From: Betaproteobacteria bacterium UBA2592
GTDB taxonomy: Bacteria > Pseudomonadota > Gammaproteobacteria > Burkholderiales > Rhodocyclaceae
Length of the DNA: 64,000 nucleotides
Direction: 5' to 3'
Assembly (NCBI GenBank): GCA_002340095.1
Contig: DDKS01000006.1
Coordinates: forward strand, 62,001 to 126,000
In this document: positions 36,142 to 43,698 of the stretch, piece by piece
Layout: the number at the start of each line of letters is the position of its first letter
How positions within the stretch are numbered: position 1 is the first letter of the stretch
Position numbers and translations under genes: made by a program
The notes under the pieces: model-generated
The model's database searches: none
What the model was told of the DNA's origin: nothing
Seen by the model: only the letters and a program-made list of their open reading frames with translations

Positions 36142-36866
36142 GCTTTTTCCTCGGCGAGAGCTTTCTCGTAGCGGGCCAGAGAGGCGGCGGGCACGCCCAT
36201 GATGCGGGCCAGCCAGGGGGGCGGCGTGTCCAGGTGCGCCTGCAGCCGGGCCAGCACTTCCCGGGCCGGCCCGCCCTTGGGGACCTTGATGGGATGCACC
36301 CCGGCGCGCACCACCTTGGCAGCGGCTGGACCGCCGATGGATTGCAGGTAGAGAATCTGGCAGTCCCCGATCAGGGCGGCCCGGGCGGCATTGCGGTCAT
36401 CGGCCCGGTCGGCTTCGAGGGCGCAGCGTACATCCACCAGCTTCAGGGCGTCGGGAGCGACCTGGTAGATCAGGAAGCGCTCGCAGGAGCCGAAATGGCC
36501 ATCCAGCTGTTCGCCCCGGTTCGAGGCGATGGCGACCCGGATCGAGTGGGGCAGTTCGCCGTCCTGGTAGGGCTCCACGGCGGGCAGGTCGCTGCCCGGG
36601 ACGTCTTCGCCCTGGAAAAGCCGGATGGCGGCCTTGAGGTTTTCCAGTCCGACGCCGACGGCGCAGTTTTCTTCCGCATGGCTGCCGGCCAGGATGTCGC
36701 GCAGGTCTTCCACCGTGATGGCCGCCAGCTTGGTTTCCGTAAGGGGCAGGTCGTAGCGCCCGGCCAGGGCGCCGACGAAGGCGCGGACATCGAGTCCGTT
36801 CAGGGTGCGGGCCGCGTGGGCGATGCGCAGGGCGGCTTCGCGGGAGGCAATCGGGGTCTCGGACAT
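36138..36866 (-). CDS. nifY: NifY/NafY-like FeMo-cofactor-binding protein
   Basis: 242 residues in two parts: an N-terminal helical domain (about 1-95) with DLPLTETKLAAITVEDLRDI, typical of NafY/NifY, and a C-terminal NifX-like cofactor-binding fold with IRVAIASNRGEQLDGHFGSC, RFLIYQV and KVPKGGPAREVL. Such proteins bind FeMo-co or apo-dinitrogenase during insertion. The ATG giving MSETPIASRE is used, preceded by AAGGAGC; the larger open frame upstream crosses the hairpin. Separated from the ferredoxin gene by 110 bp carrying an 18-bp stem. Confidence 0.9.
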   Translation of the reverse strand: MSETPIASREAALRIAHAARTLNGLDVRAFVGALAGRYDLPLTETKLAAITVEDLRDILAGSHAEENCAVGVGLENLKAAIRLFQGEDVPGSDLPAVEPYQDGELPHSIRVAIASNRGEQLDGHFGSCERFLIYQVAPDALKLVDVRCALEADRADDRNAARAALIGDCQILYLQSIGGPAAAKVVRAGVHPIKVPKGGPAREVLARLQAHLDTPPPWLARIMGVPAASLARYEKALAEEKA

Positions 36867-36915
36867 GGGCGCTCCTTGCTGATCGAGGGGGAGGGGGCGG
36901 GGAGGCGGCTCACCT

Positions 36916-36963
36916 CCCGGCCCGGGGCTGGCATCCGGGAGGGCGTGCCAGCCCCGGGCCGGG
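36916..36963 (-). repeat. 18-bp perfect inverted repeat between fdx and nifY
   Basis: Arms 36916-36933 and 36946-36963 are perfect complements (CCCGGCCCGGGGCTGGCA), loop 12 bases. There is no T-run on the minus strand, so it is not a standard terminator. It lies in the only long gap of the nifHDKT-fdx-nifY transcript and could shield the 3' end of the highly expressed front part or reduce read-through. Confidence 0.85.
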
Positions 36964-36976
36964 GGCCGGCCCCGGG

Positions 36977-37168
36977 TCAGGCATAGGCGATGCAGCCCGC
37001 CGGGCAGACATCCATGCACTGGGGCGAATCAGCGTGGCCGTCGCATTCGGTGCACAGGTCGGCATTGATCTTGAAGGTCATCTTGCCTTCACTGATGGCC
37101 TTGGTCGGGCAGACCGGGGCGCAGTCACCGCACATGGTGCATTCATCGGGATTGATCTTCATTGCCAT
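36977..37168 (-). CDS. 2[4Fe-4S] ferredoxin of the nifHDK operon
   Basis: 63 residues. Motifs CTMCGDCAPVCP (about 10-21) and CTECDGHADSPQCMDVCP (about 39-56), the second with the insert typical of FdxN-type nif ferredoxins. Lies between nifT and nifY, 36 bp after nifT. Likely electron carrier to nitrogenase reductase or for cofactor assembly. Confidence 0.92.
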   Translation of the reverse strand: MAMKINPDECTMCGDCAPVCPTKAISEGKMTFKINADLCTECDGHADSPQCMDVCPAGCIAYA

Positions 37169-37204
37169 GATGCAACTCCTTTTTTCCGTTGTGGCGAGGT
37201 CGAT

Positions 37205-37432
37205 TCAGTCTTCCGCCGCCCCCAGTCGCCGGGCGCGCACCGAGATGGGCAGCCGGGCCGGCTTGGGCATGGGGTCCACGTAATAACTGCCACCGTTTTC
37301 CAGTTTCAGCTCGCCGCCCCATTTTTCCGGGGTGTCGAACTCGATGGAGCGGATATCCGCTTCCAGATCCCGTTTGGGCAGGTAGAACACCAGCCCGCCG
37401 GCGCTGTTCTGGCGAATCATGATGTTGGCCAT
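37205..37432 (-). CDS. nifT: nitrogen fixation protein NifT
   Basis: 75 residues; the NifT/FixU pattern is clear: MIRQNSAGGLVFYLPKRDLE, WGGELKLENGGSYYVDPMP. Role not established, but the position right after nifK is diagnostic. Confidence 0.95.
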   Translation of the reverse strand: MANIMIRQNSAGGLVFYLPKRDLEADIRSIEFDTPEKWGGELKLENGGSYYVDPMPKPARLPISVRARRLGAAED

Positions 37433-37456
37433 CGCTTGCTCCCGTGGCGTTCGAGG

Positions 37457-37486
37457 CGGGGACAGGGGCTGCCGCCCCCGTCCCCG
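37457..37486 (-). repeat. hairpin between nifK and nifT
   Basis: Arms CGGGGACAGGGG (37457-37468) and CCCCCGTCCCCG (37475-37486) pair over 12 positions with one mismatch; six-base loop. It lies between nifK and nifT, with no T-tract. Confidence 0.7.
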
Positions 37487-37492
37487 GGCCGG

Positions 37493-39061
37493 TCAGCGGA
37501 CCAGGTCGTGGTTGTAGTCGGTCACGCCCATCTGCCGGGTTTCGTCGTCCAGGCGTTCGAGCACGGCATTGACCAGGGTGGTGAGGATGTACATGGCGCC
37601 CTCATAGCCCATGGTGGTCATGCGGTGCAGGTGGTGCCGGTCGAAGATCGGGAAGCCCAGGCGGATCAGGGGCACCTCGAACTCCTTGCCCTTGTGCAGG
37701 GTGTCGCGCTGGATGAACTTGCCGTAGCTGTTGCCGATCAGGAAGTCAGGCTTGTCGGTGAAGCACAGGCTCCTGAGGTGCCACAGGTCGCAACCCACAT
37801 AGACCTTGCCATGCACGCCGTAGGGAGATTCGGCCAGCAGCTTCTCCACCGCCTTGCCCCAGCGCTTGGTGCCGTTGTGGCAGACGATGTGGGTGGGTTC
37901 GATGCCCAGTTCGAGCATGAAGCCGACCATGCCATAGACGAAATCGGGGTCGCCGAAAATCGCCATCTTCTTGCCGTGCAGCCAGGCGTGGGAGTCGGTC
38001 ATCATGTCCACCAGGCGGCCGCGTTCCTTGGTCAGGGATTCGGGGATGGCCTTGCCGGTGGCCTGGGATACGGCCATGAGGAATTCGTCGGTACCGGCCA
38101 CCCCCATGGGGATGGTGATCTTGGGTACTTCGTGATTCCAGGTGTTCTCCACGAACTTCTTGGTCTTTTCCAGGGTTTGAGGCTGGAGCAGGAAGGTGGT
38201 GATGGCGTTCGGGGCATCCTTGATCTCGGGGATCGTGGTGCCGCCGGCATACATGCGGAATTCGCCGTCGCAGGGGGTGTCCAGCACTTCCTCGGGGTCG
38301 CACAGGAAGGTGTAGTCCACGTCCATTTCCTTCAGCATCCGCTTGATGACGCGGTAGTTGCCCAGGTAGGTCTCGAAGCCGGGGACGATGTTGATTTTGC
38401 CGTTCTTGCCCGGCGCCTTGCCTTCCATCTCGTTGAGCGTGAAATAGCGCAGGATGCCTTCTTCCATGTTGTCCCAGCCGGTCACGTGGGAGCCGACGAA
38501 GGAGGGGGTGTGGGCGAAGGGAACGGGGAAGTCCTTGTCCAGGTAGCCTTCGTTCTTGGCGTTGTTGATGAAGGCGTTCAGGTCGTCACCGATCACTTCC
38601 GCGATGCAGGTGGTGGACATGGCGATCATCTCGGCGCCGTAGAGACGGGTGGCGTTGGCCAGGCCCTCGTGGATGTTCTTCTGCCCCCCGAACACGGCCG
38701 CGTCTTCGGTCATGGAGTCGGCGATGAAGGCGATCGGCTCCTTGAAGTGGCGGTTGAAGTAGGTGCGGAAGTAGGCGACACAGCCCTGGGAACCGTGGAT
38801 GTATACCAGGCTCTTGTGAAAGCCCAGGCCGCACAGGGCGGAACCGAGGGGCTGGCAGGCCTTGGCGGGGTTTACCGTGAGGGCCTCGCGCTGAAAATTG
38901 AGGTCCTGGTATTCCTTGGTGGTGGTCCACTGGAAGACCTCGTCCACCTTGGCTTTGCCGGGGTTTTCTTCGAACTGCTCCCGCTTGGCCGCGATCGACG
39001 CCTTGTAGTCGTCGTTGCGGAACAGGGGATAGCAGGGTTTGATGTTCTCTACGTCTTGCAT
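37493..39061 (-). CDS. nifK: nitrogenase molybdenum-iron protein beta chain
   Basis: 522 residues. P-cluster ligands Cys69 (NPAKACQPLG), Cys94 (HGSQGCVAYF) and Cys152 (STTCIAEVIGDD) are all in place, each one number lower than in Azotobacter. Also FRTYFNRHFKEPIAFIADSM and the C-terminal LGFPIFDRHHLHR. The ATG giving MQDVENIKPCYPLF is used; a longer open frame runs back into the gap. Forms the alpha2-beta2 dinitrogenase with NifD. Confidence 0.99.
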   Translation of the reverse strand: MQDVENIKPCYPLFRNDDYKASIAAKREQFEENPGKAKVDEVFQWTTTKEYQDLNFQREALTVNPAKACQPLGSALCGLGFHKSLVYIHGSQGCVAYFRTYFNRHFKEPIAFIADSMTEDAAVFGGQKNIHEGLANATRLYGAEMIAMSTTCIAEVIGDDLNAFINNAKNEGYLDKDFPVPFAHTPSFVGSHVTGWDNMEEGILRYFTLNEMEGKAPGKNGKINIVPGFETYLGNYRVIKRMLKEMDVDYTFLCDPEEVLDTPCDGEFRMYAGGTTIPEIKDAPNAITTFLLQPQTLEKTKKFVENTWNHEVPKITIPMGVAGTDEFLMAVSQATGKAIPESLTKERGRLVDMMTDSHAWLHGKKMAIFGDPDFVYGMVGFMLELGIEPTHIVCHNGTKRWGKAVEKLLAESPYGVHGKVYVGCDLWHLRSLCFTDKPDFLIGNSYGKFIQRDTLHKGKEFEVPLIRLGFPIFDRHHLHRMTTMGYEGAMYILTTLVNAVLERLDDETRQMGVTDYNHDLVR

Positions 39062-39128
39062 GATGATCTCCTTTGCGCGCACCACCCATCCGTGGATACG
39101 CGCCAAAGTTGGATAGGGCTTGGCCTTG

Positions 39129-39150
39129 CCCCCCTCCCGGAGGAGGGGGG
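39129..39150 (-). repeat. hairpin between nifD and nifK
   Basis: CCCCCCTCC (39129-39137) and GGAGGGGGG (39142-39150) form a perfect 9-bp stem with a CGGA loop, just after the nifD stop. No T-tract follows. Confidence 0.8.
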
Positions 39151-39158
39151 ATGAGGCA

Positions 39159-40631
39159 TCAGGCGGCTTTCTTCTCGGCGACGGCTTCCTTCTTGACCCA
39201 GGGCGGGGTCAGCTTGGTCCAGCAGGGGTTGTTCAGGGTCATGTCCATGTCCCGGGCGAAGATGGCAAAGCCATCCACACCGTGGTAGGGGCCCGAATAA
39301 TCCCAGGAGTGCAGCTGGCGGAAGGGCACGCCCATCTTGTGGAAGACGTACTTTTCCTTGATGCCGGAACCGATCAGGTCGGGCTTCATGGCCTTGACGA
39401 ATTCTTCGAACTCGTAGCCGGTCACGTCGTCGTAGATCAGGGTGGCGTCGCCCATTTCCTTGATCGTGCGGTCGTAGTCGTCGTTGTGGGCGAACTCGTA
39501 GCCGGTGCCGACCACTTCCATGCCCAGATCCTCGTAGGCGCCGACCACGTGGCGCGGCCGCAGGCCGCCGACGTAGAGCATCACCTTCTTGCCTTCGAGA
39601 CGCGGACGATACTTGGCGATCACGGCGTCCATCATCGGGGTGTATTTCTCGATGACCCGCTCGGCACCTTCCTTGATCTTGTCGTCGAAGAAGGAGGCGA
39701 TCTTGCGCAGTGACTCCTTGATCTTGGTGGGACCGAAGAAGTTGTACTCCAGCCAGGGAATGCCGTACTTCTCTTCCATGTGCCGGCTGATGTAGTTCAT
39801 CGAGCGGTAGCAGTGCAGCAGGTTGAGCTTGACCTTGGGGGTGTTCTCCATCTCGGCCAGGGTGCCGTCGCCGGACCACTGGGCGACCACGCGCAGGCCC
39901 ATTTCCTCCAGCAGGATGCGGGAGGCCCAGGCATCGCCGCCGATGTTGTAGTCGCCGAGGATGGCCACATCGTAGGGGGTGGTCTCGAAGGCCTGGCCGT
40001 CGCGATTGGAGAGAATCCAGTCACGCACGGAGTCGTTGGCGATGTGGTGCCCCAGGGACTGGGAGACGCCACGGAAGCCTTCGCAACGCACGGGCACCAC
40101 GGGCTTGCCGATCTGTGCGGCGGCCTTCTTGGAGACGGCTTCGATGTCGTCACCGATCAGGCCGATCGGGCATTCGGACTGCACCGAGATGCCCTTGTTG
40201 AGGGGAAAGAGCATCTCGATTTCTTCGATCAGTTTGGCCAGCTTCTTGTCGCCGCCGAAGACGATGTCTTTTTCCTGGAAGTCCGAGGTGAAGTTCATCT
40301 CGCAGAAGGCGTCCACCCCCGTGGTGCCCACGTAGTAGTTGCGCCGTCCGGCCCGGGCATACTGGCCGCAGCCGATGGGGCCGTGGGAGATGGAGATCAT
40401 GTCCTTGATCGGACCCCACACCACGCCCTTGGAGCCGGCGTAGGCACAGCCGCGCATGGTCATGACGCCGGGCAGGGACTTGCGGTTGGAGGTGATGCAC
40501 TTTTTCGAGGATTCCAGCGTCTTGTCGTTGATCATCAGGTGCTTGGCCCTATCCTTCTTGGCCTTGTCCGGATAAACCTCGAGCACCTCGGCGATGAGAG
40601 CCTCGGTGTCTTCACGTGTGAGTGCTGCCAT
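39159..40631 (-). CDS. nifD: nitrogenase molybdenum-iron protein alpha chain
   Basis: 490 residues. P-cluster ligands Cys62, Cys88 and Cys154 lie at exactly the Azotobacter positions; the FeMo-co ligands are Cys274 in LLHCYRSMNY and the first His of RQLHSWDYSG. Residues lining the cofactor, including the Arg of CEGFRGVSQSLGHH with its following His, are intact, so this is a true molybdenum NifD, not a Vnf/Anf relative. Confidence 0.99.
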   Translation of the reverse strand: MAALTREDTEALIAEVLEVYPDKAKKDRAKHLMINDKTLESSKKCITSNRKSLPGVMTMRGCAYAGSKGVVWGPIKDMISISHGPIGCGQYARAGRRNYYVGTTGVDAFCEMNFTSDFQEKDIVFGGDKKLAKLIEEIEMLFPLNKGISVQSECPIGLIGDDIEAVSKKAAAQIGKPVVPVRCEGFRGVSQSLGHHIANDSVRDWILSNRDGQAFETTPYDVAILGDYNIGGDAWASRILLEEMGLRVVAQWSGDGTLAEMENTPKVKLNLLHCYRSMNYISRHMEEKYGIPWLEYNFFGPTKIKESLRKIASFFDDKIKEGAERVIEKYTPMMDAVIAKYRPRLEGKKVMLYVGGLRPRHVVGAYEDLGMEVVGTGYEFAHNDDYDRTIKEMGDATLIYDDVTGYEFEEFVKAMKPDLIGSGIKEKYVFHKMGVPFRQLHSWDYSGPYHGVDGFAIFARDMDMTLNNPCWTKLTPPWVKKEAVAEKKAA

Positions 40632-40721
40632 GGTCGTTTCCTTTCATTGCGCCGACACTTCGCCGTGCCAGGCGCTCAATGAATGTTGGTCTACGTGCTG
40701 CCGGGTTGGCTTGGGCTGCAC

Positions 40722-40738
40722 GCCGCCGGTCAGGCGGC
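40722..40738 (-). repeat. hairpin at the nifH stop
   Basis: GCCGCC-GGTCA-GGCGGC, covering the nifH termination codon and a few bases after it in the nifH-nifD gap. Short but GC-only; such stem-loops are known after nifH in other diazotrophs. Confidence 0.55.
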
Positions 40739-41623
40739 GGCCTCGGCGGCCAGTTCGGCGGCAGTCTTGCCGATGATGGATTCGTCTTCCTGTTCCATGA
40801 TGCCGAACTCCATCAGCAGCTCCTCGAGCTCTTCCATCTCCAGCGGGGTGGGGATCACGAACTTGGTGTTGTTGATGATCTTCTGCGCCAGGGCCCGGTA
40901 TTCGTCGGCCTGCTTGGCCGTCGGGTCGTACTCGATCACGGTCATGCGGCGGATCTCGGCGTGCTGCACGACGTTGTCCCGGGGCACGAAGTGGATCATC
41001 TGGGAACCCAGGCGGGCGGCCAGCGCCTCGATCAGCTCGTCTTCCCGGTCGGTCTTGCGGCTGTTGCAGATCAGGCCGGCCAGACGCACGCCGCCGGAGT
41101 TGGCGTACTTGACGATGCCCTTGGCGATGTTGTTGGCGGCGTACATGGCCATCATCTCGCCGGAGACGACGATGTAGATTTCCTGGGCCTTGTTCTCGCG
41201 GATGGGCATGGCAAAGCCGCCGCAGACCACGTCACCCAGCACGTCGTAGAACACGAAGTCGAGATCCTCGTCGTAGGCGCCTTCCTCTTCCAGGAAGTTG
41301 ATGGCGGTGATCACGCCGCGGCCGGCGCAGCCCACGCCGGGCTCCGGACCGCCGGACTCGACGCACTTGACGCCGCCGAAGCCGACCGCCATCACGTCTT
41401 CGAGTTCCAGGTCCTCCACGGAGCCGGCTTCCGCCGCCAGGTGCATCACGGTGGACTGGGCCTTGCTGTGCAGGATCAGCCGGGTGGAGTCAGCCTTGGG
41501 GTCGCAGCCGACGATCATTACCTTCTTGCCGGACTCGGCCAGGGCCGCCACCAGATTCTGGGTGGTGGTGGACTTGCCGATACCGCCTTTGCCGTAGATG
41601 GCGCATTGACGCAGTTTTGCCAT
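40730..41623 (-). CDS. nifH: nitrogenase iron protein (dinitrogenase reductase)
   Basis: 297 residues. Walker A GKGGIGKS at 11-18, [4Fe-4S] ligands Cys99 (GCAGRG) and Cys134 (DVVCGGFAMP), and Arg102, the equivalent of Arg100 that DraT ADP-ribosylates. Hydrolyses ATP and passes electrons one at a time to NifDK. Start MAKLRQCAIYGKGG with AAGGAG upstream. First gene of a nine-gene operon driven by the promoter at 41693. Confidence 0.99.
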   Translation of the reverse strand: MAKLRQCAIYGKGGIGKSTTTQNLVAALAESGKKVMIVGCDPKADSTRLILHSKAQSTVMHLAAEAGSVEDLELEDVMAVGFGGVKCVESGGPEPGVGCAGRGVITAINFLEEEGAYDEDLDFVFYDVLGDVVCGGFAMPIRENKAQEIYIVVSGEMMAMYAANNIAKGIVKYANSGGVRLAGLICNSRKTDREDELIEALAARLGSQMIHFVPRDNVVQHAEIRRMTVIEYDPTAKQADEYRALAQKIINNTKFVIPTPLEMEELEELLMEFGIMEQEDESIIGKTAAELAAEAAA

Positions 41624-41692
41624 GGTGTAATCTCCTTTGAGTCAGTCGAGTGGTCGATTGCGAGGAATCCAATGGGTCGCACCAGGCCTACT

Positions 41693-41707
41693 GCACGGAC
41701 CGTGCCA
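41693..41707 (-). promoter_or_regulatory. sigma-54 promoter of nifHDKT
   Basis: On the minus strand TGGCACGGTCCGTGC. The -24 half is perfect; the -12 half reads GTGC instead of TTGC. GG-N10-GC spacing is exact. Leader to nifH about 55 bases. Confidence 0.88.
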
Positions 41708-41804
41708 GCGCTGAAAATTTTTATAAGGCGATGATTTTCAAGTGAAAAAAATGGGGGCTGGCGTTTTTGTCGCGGGGGCGGGATGTGACAATTCCCCCGG
41801 GCTT

Positions 41805-41820
41805 TGTCGGGCTGATGACA
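41805..41820 (-). promoter_or_regulatory. NifA upstream activating sequence of nifH
   Basis: Plus-strand TGTCGGGCTGATGACA, exact TGT-N10-ACA, flanked by CTT/AAG. About 105 bp upstream of the nifH -24 element and only a dozen bases before the first plausible draT start. Confidence 0.9.
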
Positions 41821-41831
41821 AAGGTCCCACC

Positions 41832-42631
41832 TTGCCGCGCCATGCCCGCCTGCCCATCAACCGCTGCAACCTGCCCGCCGTGATCCTGGGCAGCCTCCGT
41901 TTCCAGCAGCACCCGGCGCCCCTGAAGCTGGACGGGGTGGAGGAATTGCACCGGGATCTGTTCCGGCGTCTCGATGCCTGCGCCGGGCCGGAGCGGCGGG
42001 GGGAAATCTTCCGGGACTACATGACGGTGCGCTTCCGCCTGGAGCATCTGGACGAGGCCGGTTTCAGCGGCGGTCCCAGGGAGCGGGCCAAGGCCAACTA
42101 CGTGCGCATGTTGCGCGGCTGGAGTTTCGATTCCGACAGCCGCGAGGGGGCGGTGCTCAAGGGCTGGGTGGAGTCCCGCTTCGGCCTCCTGCCGCGCTAC
42201 CACGGCGAACCCCTGCGGGAGGGGGACACAAGCGCTTACCAGCGTTACGTGGAAATGCGGGCCCAGGGCCTGTACGGCACCAATGCGCTCGAAGCCCAGC
42301 TCGATCTGGTTTATGCCTACTGCCAATATGAATTCGCCCGGCAGCGGCCGGGTGTCAGCCATCTGACCCTGTACCGGGGCACCAACCGCCTCGACGAATA
42401 CGAGCGCCAGGGCGCGGGGCCGGGGGGGAGCCGGTGCTGCTCCTGAACAGCCTCAATTCCTTTTCCTGCAACCGGGAGCGGGCCGGGGAGTTCGGCGACT
42501 ACATCCTCACCCTGCAGGTGCCGGTGAGCAAGGTGCTGTTCCATTGTCGCCTGCTGCCCGGCATTCTCCAGGGGGAAGACGAGTTCCTGGTGCTGGGCGG
42601 GGTTTACGGGGCGCGGGTCGCCACCTTCTGA
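41832..42631 (+). pseudogene. draT: NAD+-dinitrogen-reductase ADP-ribosyltransferase, interrupted by a -1 frameshift
   Basis: DraT turns nitrogenase off by moving ADP-ribose from NAD+ to an arginine of NifH. The first frame holds LPINRCNLPAVILGSLRFQ, KANYVRMLRGW, REGAVLKGWVESRFGLLP, GLYGTNALEAQLDLVYAYCQ and HLTLYRGTNRLDEYE, then runs into a stop at 42446. The rest (LLLNSLNSFSCNRERAGEFGDY, FHCRLLPGILQGEDEFLVLGG) continues in the -1 frame to 42631. The switch point is seven G at 42422-42428, read as G GGG GGG in the first frame, the phase of a -1 slippery heptamer. The start is uncertain: TTG 41832 is used, because an ATG at 41742 would place the NifA site within the gene. It may be a true mutation, a homopolymer phase switch, ribosomal slippage or a sequence error. 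Confidence 0.85.
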
Positions 42632-42658
42632 GGGGGCGACGCAAGCTCCGGGCGGGCT

Positions 42659-42674
42659 TGTCGCAAACCCGACA
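42659..42674 (+). promoter_or_regulatory. NifA upstream activating sequence of the SIR2-like gene
   Basis: TGTCGCAAACCCGACA, exact TGT-N10-ACA with CT/AGG flanks, just after the draT stop and about 50 bp ahead of a -24/-12 promoter. Confidence 0.87.
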
Positions 42675-42724
42675 AGGGCCGCTTGTTTCCGAGCGTCCCC
42701 CAGACGGAGCGCGGCTTTCGGGGC

Positions 42725-42740
42725 CGGTGCGGATATTGCT
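42725..42740 (+). promoter_or_regulatory. sigma-54 promoter of the SIR2-like gene
   Basis: CGGTGCGGATATTGCT: exact GG-N10-GC spacing with a perfect TTGCT at -12, but a weaker -24 (CGGTGC for TGGCAC). About 37 bases before the ATG. Confidence 0.7.
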
Positions 42741-42776
42741 ATCCCCCGCATACCCCAATCCCGACAGAGCCCCAAC

Positions 42777-43625
42777 ATGATGACACCCGAACTCCGTTCC
42801 CGACTCCTTGCCGGCCTCCAGGACGGCTCCATCGTGCCCTATCTGGGCTGCGGCGTCCTTCGGGACGTGGTGGCCGTGGAAGGTGGGCGGCCGATTCCCG
42901 CCGACAGCGATTCCCTGATCATCGCCATGAACGGGGGCAAGCCCATGTCCCCCAAGCTCATGTACGAATTCCCCCGGGCCGCCATGAACGTGGAACTGAA
43001 GCGGGGCCGCAGCGCCGTGGAGAAATTCCTCACCCAGACCTACGGCCAGACCGCCTGGACCCGGGCGAAGCTGCACGACTGGTTGAAGGCCCTGCGCCCC
43101 CCTTACGTGATCGACATCAACCGGGACACCCAGCTGCAGGACTCCTACGCCGAGGTGGCTCACACCCTGATCGTCGGGGTGGCCCGCATCGGCGGCACCG
43201 ACTACCGCTTCAAGCTCTATGAGCGCAAGGATGGCGCCTACCAGGAAATCACCCTGGAGCAGGCCAACCCGGCCCTGCCCATCCTGTTCAAGCCCATGGG
43301 CACCCCGGTGCCGAAACCCAGCTACATCGCCTCGGATGCGGACTACGTGGATTACATCACCGAGCTGATGGGCGGCTTTTCCATTCCCGCCTTCCTCAAG
43401 ACACGCCGCCAGGGCAAGCAGTATCTGCTCATGGGGTTGCGCCTGAACCGGGACACGGAGCGCATGGTGATGGCCGACATCATCTATGGGGCCGCCAGCC
43501 CTGCCGGCTGGGCGCTGATCCCCGAACCCAACGACAAGGAGCGGCGTTTCTGCAAGAAGCTGGGCCTGGAGATCGTCGAGGCCGACTGGAGCGAGCTGGT
43601 GGACCCGGCACCCGTCGCGGTCTGA
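42777..43625 (+). CDS. SIR2-like domain protein with nif-type promoter
   Basis: 282 residues, soluble. The N-terminal GSIVPYLGCGVLRDV followed by DSDSLIIAMNGG resembles the NAD-binding opening of SIR2-like (SIR2_2) proteins, and YVIDINRDTQLQDSYAE the strand-loop that follows. The assignment is tentative; classical sirtuin catalytic residues are not all identifiable. ATG ATG at the front; the first is used. It is preceded by its own NifA site and sigma-54 promoter and followed by the Cache/CheW-like gene after 73 bp. Next to draT it would be a second NAD-using protein of the nitrogenase control region. Confidence 0.65.
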   Translation: MMTPELRSRLLAGLQDGSIVPYLGCGVLRDVVAVEGGRPIPADSDSLIIAMNGGKPMSPKLMYEFPRAAMNVELKRGRSAVEKFLTQTYGQTAWTRAKLHDWLKALRPPYVIDINRDTQLQDSYAEVAHTLIVGVARIGGTDYRFKLYERKDGAYQEITLEQANPALPILFKPMGTPVPKPSYIASDADYVDYITELMGGFSIPAFLKTRRQGKQYLLMGLRLNRDTERMVMADIIYGAASPAGWALIPEPNDKERRFCKKLGLEIVEADWSELVDPAPVAV

Positions 43626-43698
43626 TGCAACAACAAACGGCCGGTAGCTCACCGCAAGAAGTGGTCGCCGGTTGTCTGCAATACCAAGGGAGGTAGAC

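Noticed and set aside
41754..41770. Possible plus-strand sigma-54 promoter (TGGCGTTTTTGTCGC) for draT
   Set aside because: GG-N10-GC spacing fits, but both elements deviate and the NifA site would lie downstream of it, so it was not listed.
41742..41831. ATG at 41742 as the start of draT
   Set aside because: It would put the nifH NifA site and a run of residues unlike DraT (MKKMGAGVFVAGAG) inside the protein; family similarity begins at LPINRCNLPA.
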